From assembly GCF_041146795.1 (NCBI RefSeq), contig NC_135176.1, forward strand, positions 20,433,286 through 20,497,285: a stretch of 64,000 nucleotides of DNA, given 5' to 3'. A program made the position numbers and the translations under genes. This document shows, piece after piece, positions 1 through 13,457 of this stretch (within the stretch, counting starts at the first letter, position 1; each line of letters starts with the position of its first letter). The DNA comes from Maylandia zebra. Taxonomy: Eukaryota; Chordata; Actinopteri; Cichliformes; Cichlidae. The notes beneath the pieces are model-generated. The model worked only from the letters and a program-made list of their open reading frames with translations. It was not told where the DNA came from and made no database searches.

Positions 1-3000
1 TACATCTGAAAGCAGAAAATGTAACATGCACAGGAAGCAATAAAATTGGCACAAGAAACAATTCCCAAACTAACGCATATTGAATAGATATATGTATATA
101 TACGCAACAATAAAATCCTCAATTCCTCCTTTAAAATCCTTAATGTGTGCCTCTTGCATTCCATGTCTAAATTAGGACCATTTCTCTGAAACCCTGTATG
201 TTTGCTTTTATGTTCATGGGCTTTTAAACTGCAAGGACTAGAGCTTCTAGTAGTTTTATGTGACACTTGAATAAAAACGATGTAAGATGAGGCAACAGAG
301 TGGAAAAATAACCACATATTTGCCTCATATTTAGAGGTAGCTGAGCTCAAAAGCAGAGCTTGAAGGATGATCCTAGGAAATTCAGAAATAAATAAATATA
401 AAAAAAACCCAAACATCTATATCAAGCTGTAACTAAACAGCAGACAAGGTCAAAAGGTGTTCAGTTTTACACTGCCTGTGAGTAACCACTAACTAATTCA
501 CTGGAGGTTTAGAGATATTTAACTTTTAGTAGGGTAATTACTACATTTCCATGTCCCAATCTATTTGTTCCTTTGGGTGACAATTCATCAGCTGGGATTT
601 AACCATCGATGTGTGGCTGTGCAAATAGCCAGAGGGATGTGATGATGATGACAATGATGATGATGAAGTATTGATTGCACGATTGCCAGCTGGGATTATC
701 GATAAGCCGAAATCCACACAGGAAAAAAAAATGCAGATAAAGAACACAAAAAGAAGTGAGATTTATGCTGCAAGCGTGCAAAGGTTTCCACGATTACACG
801 ACAACACGGCGCTAAATTTAAGACACCTGTAATACTGGTTAGGATCAAATGTAAGAGCAGAGTTTTAAAGTATGCATGACTGAAGGGATTTGAGCTCATA
901 AAGAGAGATTTACTTTAAAATGCAATAAAAACTTTTTTTTCCCTCCCATGTGTTTTAAAGCCTTGGCGTTAAAAAAGAAAAAAAAAAGTGAATATCATTC
1001 AGAGCGTGTAATTGAACTACAAGATGTCAGAGTAAGCATGTGTGTGCGTGGCGGGGAGGGGGGGGATTCATGTATATTACTCTTCTGTTTGACCGCCTGT
1101 GCGGCTGAGCCCCGTCATCCGTTGTATTTTTGCTCATCTGTCGTCACTTCTTCCTCTTTCTCGCTGCTGCCTTTCACTGAATCCAGCCGAGAGGCCAAAA
1201 GCGAAGAACATCGGAGCAAAAAAGGCAGATAATTATTCTCGACACAATTAGCTTCTTTTTGAATAAATCTACAACGTGACGGCTACAGCATTTCAGCAGT
1301 GACGCACAAGCAAAGAAATCATACAGTGAATACCACTGCTGACTGTGCTCTGGGGGCAGAAGGTAATTTTTAGCCTGATTACTCTTCTACTATGTCATTA
1401 CCCTGTGTTTGTGTGTGTGTCATGCTCATTATTTGCTGTGGGTCATCAAAGATGAACATTTGCCACTGAAGTCACCTACCACAGCGGCAAGGTCATGACC
1501 CCGTAAGAGGGGGGGAAAAAAAGGAGGCCTGGGTTTGGTCACTCTGAATAGATTTATTGTGCGTAGCATTTATTCTATGCTGTGCCTGCTGTGGTGGCTC
1601 AATAACAACTAGAGTGTATTTTAACTCTGCTTATCAAACTAACCTCAGATTATTTTAACAGATTCTTTCTTTCCAATCTGAACAGTTTCTTCCCGGCAGC
1701 TCTGTATTCTTTTAGCCACACCGAGTTTGCTCCACTCGCTCGTGTCCTCCATGCAGAGAGCTTTTATAATAAGCTTTGCATTATCTGAAAATACAAACCA
1801 AATGTCCGCCGTTTTCTCATAACCTGAGTTTACCACGCAGGTTCGGTTAGAAAAGAGTCTCAGATGCATTGATGGTTGAACAAAGAGACCTGTGATTGCA
1901 CGCAGTCCTGTACAGCTGACTCATCAGAAGCTCCTTGAGAGCAGTTGTGTTCACTGCCTTTTCTTTGCATTCTTTATTCACTTCCCCACCAAGGTCCTCT
2001 CAGTCAAATTAAGGCTCAGGCCCACTGACCGCCTGATGACAAACACACTTCCTTCCTGGATCGCCTCCTTAACCTTAAAAGTGTGCCCTAATGCGGATGA
2101 GAGAGAGTGCTGGATGTTGGCTTAGAGAGGCTCTCTAGCTGGAAATAGAAAGTATTTTATTGCGGCATCTATTAGAACAGCTGCATCTGAATGGCTTCAG
2201 TACAAAATTGCTTATTTAACTAAAAAATGTGATTCACACATCCATGAGAGTGAATCAAATCTACAAAGGAGTCGTATCAATGTGGAAAAGGAAAATAAAC
2301 CACCTTCACCAGAATAAACTGACCGACTCTGAGAGAAACTTCTCTGCCCTTGTGAGTCGTGACAAAAACTGTTTTATAATCCACTTGACAGATGGACATT
2401 TGTCATGTAAATGCTCCGGTTCTATTTTAAGATTTTCTGCTCTCACCCTTGAGTTAAGTGACATTTACTAGTTTCTGAGATACACCCACTCGTGGCAGGC
2501 GCTGAAGGTGGATGACCTTCTGTCGTTTAATATCTGCAGGAGTCCAATGTTCTCATAAAACTGGGGCGTCTGCGGCGAGCACAATAACAAACGAGCACCG
2601 GTGCCAGTCTGTTGATGCACTTGCGGCGATACTGAACGTGGAGCCTACAGTAGGTTTGATTCTCTTCTACTTATTTTTCCAAGGATGTGTGAAACTGTGT
2701 ATAGCGTAAAACATCAGCCTCTAAAAAACTTAATAATTAACACTGAGCGCCTGCCACCATCGAGGTAAGATTAATATGAAATCAAAGCAGCAGGAATTAC
2801 TCTAGAGCAGGGGTGGGCAACTCCAGGCCTCGAGGGCCAGTGTCCCTGCAGGTTTTAGATGTGTCCTTGAACCAACACAGCTGATTTAAATGGCTAAATT
2901 AGCTCCTCAACATGTCTTGAAGTTCTCCAGAGGCCTGGTAACGAACTAATCATGTGATTCAGGTGTGCTGACCCAAGGTGAGATCTAAAACCTGCAGGAC

Positions 3001-4176
3001 ACCGGCCCTCGAGGCCTGGAATTGCCCACCCCTGCTCTAGAGTCACAAAAGGGCTCCTTCATCGTAAATGCTCAGAGAAACCTGCTTCTGAGCCCCCACT
3101 GGGTGTTTCCTGCTTCTTCTTCTTCTTTTTTTTTTTTTTTAGTGAGGCAGCCCTCTTTAGATATATTACACTGAAATGCCTGGTGGCATATCTTGTAAGG
3201 GAGCCCAAAATCCACAATGATACCCTCTGCTGTGGACATGACTGACCAATCCACTGCCAAACTTGCCAGGCGACCGACTGACTGGGTGGGTGGGTGTGTA
3301 GCTGGATGACTGGCTGTTTGGCCACTTGCCTCATGGTCTCTCTCTGACTGATTTATCCACATTTCCTCCAGATTCGCTGTCTTGCTGTCTGTCTGCCTGC
3401 ATGTGAGTGTGACTGGCAGTGCCATTGATCACCCATGCTCTCTATTGATCATGTCAAGTAATTATAGTGAGGCAGAAAAGCCACCTAACCTAACAGCCAC
3501 CTAATAATCACTGATGCAATCCACATGTGAGAAATCCTCTTTATCACTGTGTGCATCATTGCTACTGATTGCATAGACAATTAGCTGGGGAGTGGAAAAA
3601 GTGCACTGCTCTTCCTAAAACATTGACAGGGTCCTCAGCACCTTTAGGACTGACCAGCAGCGCGTTTATCAGCGAGAATGCATGGCAGAAAAATGTTGCA
3701 CAATAACGCACATTCTGTACTGAAGAGTCTCCAGCAGTGCTGCTGCTGCTCCTGATAGTGGCATTAATAATGGATAGGCCTACACTGGTTGCAATATGAT
3801 TAGCTTATACCAGAGTGGCCTATTTCCCCTGAATGACATGCACAGATAATGCCTGGCTTGCCCCCCTCTCGCCTTATATTTAAAAAAAAGAGAGACGAAG
3901 AAGATCTCCGCTTGCTCTGATGGTCAGTGGTGGAGCCTGTGTGCGCTCGGCTGCGTAAATCACGTTTTAATCTAATGGAATGTAACGGTGCCTAATTAAA
4001 GAAGCTGTGAACATAAGCGGGCCGGATGAGAGAGAGAGAGAGGTGGTGGGAGGGGGGAGCGTAATGCTGTTTATACAAGCTACCCTTTGTGAGGAAAAAG
4101 ATGCTGGTCGCTTGATGCATGCATGCAGGCAGGCTGCCTATCTATACAGTAAGCAGTGATGGTATGCTTAACCTAC
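1..4176 (-). other. picalm intron 1 (part)
   Basis: The stretch left of the picalm donor site holds no ORF that resembles the expected second ANTH exon on either strand. It is moderately AT-rich and mostly unique. One fold-back miniature transposon lies at 2808-3034. Inference: this is the distal part of intron 1. I see no RNA gene or other coding sequence. Confidence 0.6.
2808..3034. mobile_element. hAT-like miniature inverted-repeat element with 8-bp target duplication
   Basis: The ends are near-perfect inverted repeats, starting CAGGGGTGGGCAACTCCAGG on the left and closing with the complementary CCTGGAATTGCCCACCCCTG on the right. The arms also share the CCTCGAGGGCC core. Identical 8-bp duplications CTCTAGAG sit outside both ends (2800-2807 and 3035-3042). 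An 8-bp duplication and a CAGnG-type terminus are typical of the hAT superfamily. The interior has no coding capacity, so it is non-autonomous. Confidence 0.85.
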
Positions 4177-4306
4177 AGTCAAGGTGTTTCTTCTTGGGTC
4201 CGCTGACTTCGTGCGTCGTGGCCTTGCAGACGGCTTTGCTGATGGCAGACCCGGTCATGCTGTGCTGTGCGGCGGCGATCCGGTCGGTCAAAGACTGTCC
4301 CGACAT
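4177..4306 (-). CDS. picalm: picalm-like clathrin assembly protein, first coding exon (partial gene)
   Basis: Seen: the minus strand from 4306 reads 43 codons starting [16 protein letters not shown] and ending GPKKKHLD, then one base (t) before a splice donor gtaggt at 4176. This is the start of the ANTH domain shared by PICALM and SNAP91; the phase fits the family, where HLD is followed by Y. The serine at position 5 and the HS/ISK residues resemble PICALM more than SNAP91. Known: these proteins bind PI(4,5)P2 and clathrin/AP2 at the plasma membrane and control endocytic vesicle size and SNARE sorting. No further exon is visible between 1 and 4176, so intron 1 exceeds 4 kb and the rest lies left of the window. 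The neighbouring rab38-like gene matches human 11q14, which supports picalm. Which fish paralogue it is cannot be told from one exon. Confidence 0.88.
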
Positions 4307-4700
4307 GTTACGGAGGAGGAGGAGGCGGCGGTGGTGGTGGTGGAGGAGGAGGATGAGGAGGCAGGCGGAGGAGTGATGGTCGAGTCCGGGTGGGGGGAAC
4401 CGGGGAGGACGATCAAAATGTCTTTAGCGGCAGGGAAGAGGAGGAGGAGGAGGGTAGTGCCCTCTGTGAGAATCGGCCAGAGGAGGGAGAAGAGGAGGAG
4501 CAGGTGGTGGTGGTGGAGGACAGCAGCGTACACGGACCAGGATCCGGTGGGAGAATTCATGCGGCGGCCAAATAAAGCGTTAAACGGTCACACATCCAGA
4601 GAAGCATCCAAAAATCCAGCGCAGGGCAACAGGGTGGCCCAGCTGCAGAAATAATCAACCTGCTTGTAAAAAAGAAGAAAATCGGTGTAGCCTGTCAGAG
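4307..4700 (-). promoter_or_regulatory. picalm 5' UTR / CpG-rich leader with trinucleotide repeats
   Basis: Directly upstream of the picalm start the DNA is GC- and CpG-rich, with two purine trinucleotide tracts on the plus strand (GGA/GGT runs at about 4311-4380 and 4436-4530). In the minus-strand transcript these read as CCT/CCA/TCC repeats. CpG-rich sequence continues to about 5300 (GCACCCCGCGC near 5010), as expected for a housekeeping promoter. An ATG at 4560 opens a 90-codon frame that ends at 4288, overlapping the picalm start in a different frame. The transcription start is not visible. Confidence 0.55.
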
Positions 4701-5815
4701 CGGCCTGCATCCAAAGCTGGTCAGTGTATTAATATAATCTACAGTATCCCTGAAATAGACGCTGCTGAGGGTGAAATGCCGGCGCAGAGTCCGTGCCAGA
4801 GCGCTGAATCACAAAAAAGCAATGTCAGTGATAGAAAGACGGCCGGCGATGATTATGAAATCTATGCGGCATCACCATGACTGAAGACTAATTTTTCAAA
4901 GACACGGGCTGTAGCATTGTCCTTTCCCTCCCCTTTTCCTTCTTCACCCGGTATCGCCTCTGAACGTGTGCACAGATCCGACTGCAAGCGCCTCTCTGAT
5001 TCGCACACAGCACCCCGCGCTGGCTGCATGAAACCTCAGCCGCTGTGATTTTTATCCCCAGTCTTTTTAATCTTCTTTACAAAAGGGTGTATTTCTCTGC
5101 TGAGGTTTCCGATAGGCCAATTCTGATTTATTTATTTATTTTGTCAGTCAAACTTGTGTGTAAAATGGCAGCACATGAATCAGGTGACTGAGAAACGAGG
5201 GCGATTGGACCACTTCTCGAGTCCGGGGAGGGCATCTTAAAGCAGAAGGCTTTTCAAGGAGAGAAAGGCATCAGCTGGTTTATCACCTTAGTGCATACGG
5301 ACAGCACAAGAGTGTGATGTGCAAACTCGCGCTGATTATCTGCTGTCCAATGAAATGTAGACACATAGTGAGGAAAAACCACTAATAATAACAACACACA
5401 AAAAGATGTTTTATTCCTGTAACACCTCCTATGAAAAGGTGCCTCTGACCCCGTGTGTTTTAGTTTGTGCTTTTAAATCCCAGGAAAACCAGATGGTGAC
5501 GTTTATTGTAAATAATTCCCCACCAATATTCCACCTCCAGTTTTTAACTTAATACTATGAGGGGGCTTTAAGTAATCGTTTTTGCTTTAATATCTTTTCA
5601 CCGTTACAGTGAAATGTAGTTCCTGGAATGAAACAGTGTTCTCATAATGGTAAAATAACTCACAGGAGGGTATTACTTAAATAGCTTAAAACATATTTCC
5701 TTGTGTTATCCAGAAAGCTTTAGAAGATATTCTCTAGACCACAAAATATTCACACTGCTAAAATTTAAACCCTGCAGGAACCTCTGTCCCTGTTTTGTCA
5801 ATTTATTTTAATTTC

Positions 5816-6698
5816 TGTGGATTCAAAAATCATTGGTTCAAACTACTGTACATAAGTAAAAGTTGTTTTTATGTGTCACCATCTCCACTTTGCCAGGATC
5901 TGGAAGAAGACACAAACTGTCACCCTCAACCAGGAACTAGCAAGCTTACTGTGAGCTGGAAACTTGTGGAACAGCAGTGCCGCAGTCCACAGTGAAGTGT
6001 GTTTTACATCACTGGACTGAGAAGGCACCAAGCAAGGCAAGTGCCTGCTCCAAAATTACACCTTCAAGCTCTATTTGAATTTTCAGCTGCTCACATGGAC
6101 AAATCAAACGTCCTCTGGAAAAAAGTTTGATGGTCAGAGGAGACCAAGGTTGAGCTATTTGGTCACAATGACAAAGAGGTATGTTTGGAGGAGTAAAGGA
6201 GGTGAGGATTTCAAACCTAAGAACAATGCACCAGCTGTCAAGCTGGTGGTGGTAGCATAATTCTCTGGGGCTGCTTAGCTGCCAGTGGTACAGGTACACT
6301 GTGCAAAGTGGATGGTTTAATGGAGAAGGGGAGCTACCTCCGAATTTTCCAACATGATCACAATGATCAGCTTCAAATTGAGGACAATGATCCCTTCTTG
6401 AATGACTTTCCCAAAGCCCCGACCTCACACCAATAGAAAATCTATGGACCAGTCCTGTGCCAGGAAAACAAGCAATTTAAACGAGGTCTGCAAATTCTGT
6501 CAAGAAGAGTGGTCAAATATCTCGCCAGAGTTATGCCAGAAGCTCGTTGACGGCTACCAAAAGTGTCTGGTAGAGGATGCTTGCATAATCATTGTACCAT
6601 GGACAGAACAGGTCAAAGAAATCATTAAAAGTCCCAAATTACCATGACATTCATGCCCATGATTGCTGAATGTAAACGTTTGACTACAGCCGTACAAC
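5816..6698 (+). pseudogene. Tc1-like transposase relic
   Basis: The plus strand shows broken transposase segments in several frames: a stretch like WKLVEQQCRSPQ, then SNVLWKKV with SEETKVELFGHND (catalytic-core style), then a tail ending VEQVKEIIKSPKLP-like sequence. Its right end (AAATTACCATGACATTCAT then GTTTGACTACAG) is shared with the copy at 40018-41378, so both are one family. The 5' inverted repeat is missing and the middle is deleted, so it is inactive. Confidence 0.7.
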
Positions 6699-7845
6699 AA
6701 ATACACAATCTTAAAGTTAATCTGCTGCTCAGTTATTTACCTTGGTATAAAAAATGCCTAAAATACTGAAACATATTGATCAACATTTCCTTAAAATGCA
6801 AAGTAACAACCTCAAATTTTCCCTGCCAACAAACTAGAACCTAAAGATTATTCATTTCAGAATGACATCAAGAGAACAACTGTAAATCCTCAGAAGCATG
6901 CAGCTGTAGGAAGAGAAACGTTGCTTTAAAGTAAAGCTAAATGCATTATATGAATAGCTACAGAATAATTGGATAATTCTTTCAGTATTATTGTTCATTT
7001 GAAGGAGTGTTGATTTAAGTGACATGTAGTTGAGGCAAAAATCCTGAATGATCATCATTTAAAACATATGCAGAAGTACATGTCAGACACATAGTCTGGT
7101 CCACAGAGGGTGCAGACAAATGCCTCTATTCTTAAGGGCTTAAGTGCTATTGCACATCAAAGGCAGTGAAGAAAAATATAAAACAGATGCCTAATTTGAA
7201 AACATGGACCTTCAAATAACACACAAGACAAGCTCAACAAAAGCGTCTGTGCAGATGTGGAGGAGCACATACCACATTTTTTTATTGGACTGACAAGAAG
7301 TTGATTTTAAAGCTGAAGAAAATGTCCCATTTGAACAACAGAGCCAAGAGTTTATGGTGAAAGTTAAGAGTGAAATACTTCAAAAATGAGATTCTTCACT
7401 GAAACCACATTTAAAATACAGACAACACATGTAAATTAGCAGCTGACTGAATATCCGTCAGTATATCAGGAAGAGGCAGAGCACTGGAGGACCCGCAGAT
7501 GTCTTAATTGTTTTATTCTTACAGCTGTTTCTAATTAATGAATTCAGAAACAGTCTTTAGTATCTTATCAGCTAATTGAATGGTCTTTTTAGTGGCCATA
7601 TCTGCTAAACTGTCTCCCCTCCAGGGTCCCCGATACTTCTCTGTTTGTTCCTGACTGCAAAGGATTCTTGTTTAGTTTCCTCAGCACTGTGCCAGAACAG
7701 ATTTTCCACTTCATCAGCTCACGATGCAGTGTAGAAGGAAAATATATTCAACGAGATTGGTGCAAAGCAAAAAAAATCCCACTTAGTGTTATTGTTGGCT
7801 AAATTCTTTGTTATGATTGTTATTATTATTATTATTCCTCTAGGC

Positions 7846-8025
7846 CACCAGTGGGCAATTAATTTTCCCACAGGGGCCACATGATAAACTGCACCCACAC
7901 CAATAAGATGAGCTGAATTCTGCTAAGTATTAATTTCATATCTCAACAAGGTGATTGGTGTGGCCCTCCATAGCAGTTCCAGCTTCTCATGTGATTCCTG
8001 TGGGAAAATTAATTGCCCACCTCTG
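7846..8025. mobile_element. second hAT-like fold-back miniature element
   Basis: Inverted arms GTGGGCAATTAATTTTCCCA (left) and its complement TGGGAAAATTAATTGCCCAC (right) enclose about 120 bp without coding capacity. The flanks are CTCTAGGC (7838-7845) and CTCTGGGC (8026-8033), an 8-bp duplication with one mismatch, consistent with an older hAT insertion. Its CTCTA-type target resembles that of the 2808-3034 element, though the arms differ. Confidence 0.75.
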
Positions 8026-9142
8026 CTCTGGGCTTATCTCCTCAAATATCTGGGCCTTATCATAGAGGCACTGTTGATGCACCACATCCATTGGCTTGGC
8101 AGTGGATATTAGACCAAATGCCCCCATAGGCAATATAAAACATTGAGCTAATTTTGGGGTTGGAAAAATTAAGTCAGTAGGAAAGTATCTTAAACCTGCC
8201 TTCTATCTGAAGCCACTAGGTGGCGATAGCTGTTGCAAAGAGATTTCATTCCCATACAGCAGTTATTTCTGAAGCCAAGAGTGTGGCGCTCACATGTGGC
8301 CCACCCAATATTAAATGTTCACTCAAATCCATATACAAAAGAGAGTGATGTAGGTTCTTGAAAATCCTATTAAAAAAACATAGCCAACACAGTGTGCTTG
8401 CTATAAACTGCTAATGCTACCGAGTCATACGCAAAGAGACTGTATATGACTTCTCGTCCCAGCTGAGTTGAGGTCAGTATTAGTGCTTCAAGCAGCAGAG
8501 TTGAACAGTATGAAGCCCCTCCCTGAGTCAGGCTGTTTTCCCAATTCCCAGTCTATATGTTATCCAAAGCTGAGCAGCTGCTTTTATGTATCTCAAGCTC
8601 ACAATGCAGTATTCATGACGTTGACATTTTTAGTGAGCGGTTAAACACAGATAGAAACGTAGGCCGAGGAAAAGTGCAAATAACGCAAGGAAGATTCATG
8701 TTTTCGTGTCTGTGTTCACACTGCAGGCAAAAAAAAAATCAAAGTTTGGAATTATTTTTCATGTTACATCAGCGTCAGAACGAAAGTGCCACAGAGAGCC
8801 GTCAGTTCAAATATCAGTGTCACACTGTCGATTCAAAGCAAGTTAAAGAAGCGAGAAAGTGCCAATAATAAAAACTGCATGTACCAACTTTTTTTTTCTT
8901 TTTTTTAGTGTTTTGATTTCTAAGATTGTTAAAGTTTGTGTGGAGGGACAAAAAAAATGGATAAAGAAATAAAGTAATAAAAATCACATTTTGATACCCA
9001 CAGAACTTCAAAGACTTTAAACACTTTTAAGATGTTTTTAAAATCAAATCTATCACTCTGAGACAGAATTTTTCTTAAAGCGGTCCCTGAGTCAAACATT
9101 TCTCGTGGCCTTCCCGTCTTGGTCGCCTGTTGATGTCAGACA

Positions 9143-12100
9143 TTACCATTTTGAACACGAGGAGCAGCCAAGATGCTGCTTTGATGTCGTGGCGCATCCG
9201 GACAGGATGAGCGAACCAGGTTCTCGCTCTGTCACTAGACTCTCCTCGTTTCTCAGAATGTGCTCTACCAAGCAGCGGGCTGCCTCCTCAATGTTTGTGT
9301 TTTCCTGAGTGAGAAAAAAAATAGAAAAAGTAAGACAGCTGTGATGAAATCTTTACAGCCACACCGGTGCAGCGGACACACACAGATTTTAATATCTCAA
9401 GAGAAGCTGAATTGATTGCCATGGACGCACATTCATATTAAACTCAGAATGAGTCCTATAGAAGCTGTAATTTTCCTTACTTTTCATATAGTGACAACAC
9501 ATTCAATTCAGTTTTATTTATATAGCACTAAATCACAACAACAGTTGCTTGCAGTTGTTTTGTATTGTAAGGTCAAGACCCTACAATAATATAGAGAAAA
9601 CCCCAACAACCAGATGCAAGCACTTTGGCGACAGTGGGAAGGAAAAACTCCCTTTAACAGGAAGAAACCTCCAGCAGAACCAGGCTCAGGGAGGGGCAGC
9701 CGTCTGACACATCTAGGTCAACCTTAGAGTAGGCAGCTGGATTGATGACAGCTGGATCGCTACTTCTCTTAGCAATCTGATTTTGTTGTTCTCCAAAGAT
9801 TTTTTGAGAGGTTTACGGTGAATAAAGTTCAATATCCAGGCTTTTCCCAGTCAGAGATAACGAGTATTATGGCAGTGGTTACCCGCCTTCTCTGTTAACC
9901 CAGTTTTTCTGCTTCAGCCTCACATACTGTAAGAGAGCCTATTCCAGTGGAGCAATTCAGCACTGCCTCCTCCAATCAGAGACATTATCAGAGGAACAGG
10001 TGATCTCTAAAAATTATAGAGAATATAGCAATAAAATGCAACATTGCTGCAAATAAGGCTATCTTTATGTTGTGAATTAACCAGCATCAAAAGCGCACAA
10101 AGGGGTAAAATATCTCACTCTATTATATTTATTTTACCGCTCTGTGCTGCCGTTCACTTCTAATGTGACGGCAGCACCTTAAAGCTCTGAAACACCAGCG
10201 GTTATTCAGAGTGATGCAGTCAATTAATTGCATTGGTTTAACAGGTATTCTCAGAAATAAATAGCCAACAAATATAAATGTTTACTATTTTGGGTTCTAG
10301 TAGCTGCCATCGCAGCAGTTTAAATCAGACATAGCGGCACATCTACGCCCGAGCGTAAACATTCATTTTCTGCATCACCGACTGAATGCCAGCAAAATCC
10401 TGTGAGAATGCGACTCGACTTTACAGCTGGGCCTCATTTAGTGGTGTAAGGTACAACTTATAAACCTTTTTCCTTCAGCCCAGAATCTGTACAACGCCTA
10501 AAGCGCACTGGAATCAGTGAAAATGTGACGCTTTCAGCTGATTTTAAACTGAAACGCTGCACATAAATTGCTCCTGGCCAGGTTAAGCATTCTCCATAGG
10601 TTACTATAGTGATTTAGCCAAGAAAAAAAATTACTATTACCGCATTAATTTAGAGCAGAGCTAGACTCTTTGGGACTAGGAATGCATGCTTGGCAGGGGA
10701 CTGATGTCATATTATTTGATTTCTAAGTGTGAGCAGCATGTTTCATTGTAGGATGAAGGCAATCAGGACAGCGTTGTGTTGATTTGTGGACCCAAACGCC
10801 CCCCACAGCATAACTTTGTATCAGAGCCCCTCACTGAGGGCTTTAACGGTCCAGGCTTTTCCTTTCATTTGTCACACATCTACAGCTCTCTTTCAAACTG
10901 CCCACATGTCAGTCACCCTTTATGTACATGAACCTTTGTGTACAGTAACTACATCGCAGCCTTTACCTCACACTCTTGTGTGTAACTCATTGGAAAGGCA
11001 TTAAATGAGAAGAAAAAGAAGAGTCTAGTTCACACCAGAGTGCTGGAATTCCTCTGTTTGCCTCCCAAGAGGACGGCAAATAAACTTGTCTGACTTTGAA
11101 TGAAACATTTTTTGAATCGTTTGTTTTTACAGGAAGCTTCTGTTGAAATAACACTGCTCCAGTTTCCCCCCAAATATGCAAATATAACCCGATTTTGGGC
11201 CTTGCTTGTATGGCACAGAGTTATCATTTGGGTAGTCAAAGAAAGACCTCTAAGCTTTAACAATTTGCACAGAAATCTTTGGTGTACTCAACAATCTGTC
11301 TAAGAAAATCTACAGCTTGTTGCAGAGATTGCATCAAAAGCCACGTGGGTCTCCTCTCTCACACCTTTGCAGAAGTCTCAAACCATCCGACGAAGCCGTT
11401 CTCCCTACAAAAGATGTCGAGTTGGGGCTGCTGGGAAACCAGCTGGTCTGACTTGTTGGCCAAGAGTACAGCTGGAACTGGCCTCCCATGGTTCAGTGTC
11501 ACCTTTGGACAGAAGAAAGTTGAGCTGGATCACATTATTTTTTAAATAAATTGTTAAATGGCCCTGTCTTACCTTAAAGCACACAAACAGAAAAATATCA
11601 GTGTGCCCTGTAGTCTCTCTGTAAAGACATTTTATCACAAAAGCAAACCAATAACAAAGTATTACTGACAACTATACGAGCTGAAGAGACTAGAGTGCTA
11701 ATTTTCGCTTGTTCTCATCATGGAGTGGTTTTTGTCTGCTTTAAAGTGTCAGGAAGCTTTTTCAGAGGTGCGTGTTCACCCTCTGAAATCCTCTCACATC
11801 TTTTATGATGTCTCTGTCCAAAAATGCTCCCCTTTACGCGCTTTTCATGCAACAGTCTGCAAAAAATAAGTTGTACATTTTATTTCCCTTTCAAGTTCTG
11901 CTTCTTCATTTTCTGCCATTTCATGCACATCAAAGTGCAAGGTTTTTCAAAAGCCCGTGGCATTAATCTACATTTGAACAATGACTGATAATTTTCCACA
12001 TATACAAAAGGAGATCATAAATGTGCATGACTACTCCCATAAAAAAAAGCAAAAACCTGATTTAAATTTGCCCAAAATAGTCTTTCAGATCATCTGCTGA

Positions 12101-13394
12101 GTCGCCTCTGCTCTGCTTTGTTCGCTCCTCTGTTGTATAAAAATGAGGACCCTTCAACCTGAATATCAACCAAGAGCACGATTGTGATCTGTTGGGCTTT
12201 TTTTTCCAACTTTCACTGCACTAATGCAACTATAGCTCCCAATGCAAGATCCCAAAAACAACACTAGAAGTGATGCAGGGGTAAAAAGGAGAAAACATGT
12301 GGGTAAATGTAGCAACCTGAGGTTTTTGCCTTTTATGGGAAATGCTGCTGGATCCCTGTGAGAAGGAGAAAAAACACTGAAATACTGCAAAGAAAATAAC
12401 AGAGGTTTTGAGTCAGTGGGGTGCTGTGATAGACTGGCAAGCTGTGCAGGGTGCACTCTGCCCTTCATCCAGTGACAGCTGGGATAGGCTCCAGCCCCTC
12501 CGTGACTCCGAACTGCATAAACATTTAAGAAAACAGATGAATGGAGGGGCCAAAAACTCTTTCTCTCTCTTTAGTTGCGATCAGTCACCAACCATCCATC
12601 CATCCATTTGCTTCCGCTTATCCTTTTCAGGGTCATGGGGGTGCTAGAGCCTATCCCAGCTGTCATAGGGCGAGAGGCGAGGTACACCCTGGACAGGTCG
12701 CCAGTCTGTCGCAGGGCTAACACACAGAGACAAACAACCATTCGCATTCACTCGCACATTCACACCTATGGGCAATTTAGATTTTTCAATTAACCTATCC
12801 ACACAAAGTGCATGTCTTTGGACTGTGGGCAGAAGCCGGAGTACCCAGAGAGAACCCACGCAAATACAGGGAGAACATGCAAACTCCACACAAAAAGACC
12901 CCGACCCGATGGTGGAATTGAACTCAGGCAACAGCACTAACCACCATGCGATCAGTCACGTGTTGGTAAAAAAAAAAAGACAGAGAGAATGACGGTGAAG
13001 CCAGAAAAGCCCAGTTTTATGCTTCTGCAGGTTCAGCCATCTGACCTTGGAGTCTAGGTCATCCTTCCACTTCAGCACGGCGTCGAACGTGGAGGCCCTC
13101 GTCACGTCAAACACCACCAGTGCTCCCACCGCCTCCCGGTAATAGACACGAGTCATGTTCCCATACCGCTCCTGTCCTGGGATGAGACACCATCAATCAG
13201 ACACACGCACATACAAAGACTGCTTTCAAGTCCATCAAATTAAATCAAGTCACGTCATGGTTTATGAGTGCCAGTTATGGAGCTCTGTGTGCGTGTTTAG
13301 TCTCCAGCAACTGCCATCATGTGCCTGATATTATGAGCATGGGATCTACATTCCTCAACCAGGCACCAAACGGCAGGGAGTGACCCAGGCATGC

Positions 13395-13457
<63 letters not shown>

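Larger units (their letters stand above)
4701..9142. other. intergenic region between picalm and rab38
   Basis: The interval contains the tail of the CpG-rich picalm promoter (to about 5300), a Tc1-like relic (5816-6698), an hAT-like fold-back element (7846-8025) and otherwise unique AT-rich DNA. The part nearest 9142 should include the rab38 3' UTR, but no canonical AATAAA on the minus strand was found close to the stop. Short ORFs at 6852-7058 and 8557-8868 have no recognisable protein character. Confidence 0.55.

Noticed and set aside
4184-4654. Long plus-strand ORF (156 aa) rich in Glu, Val and Arg
   Set aside because: It is antisense to the picalm first exon and leader and its composition comes from GGA/GGT repeats.
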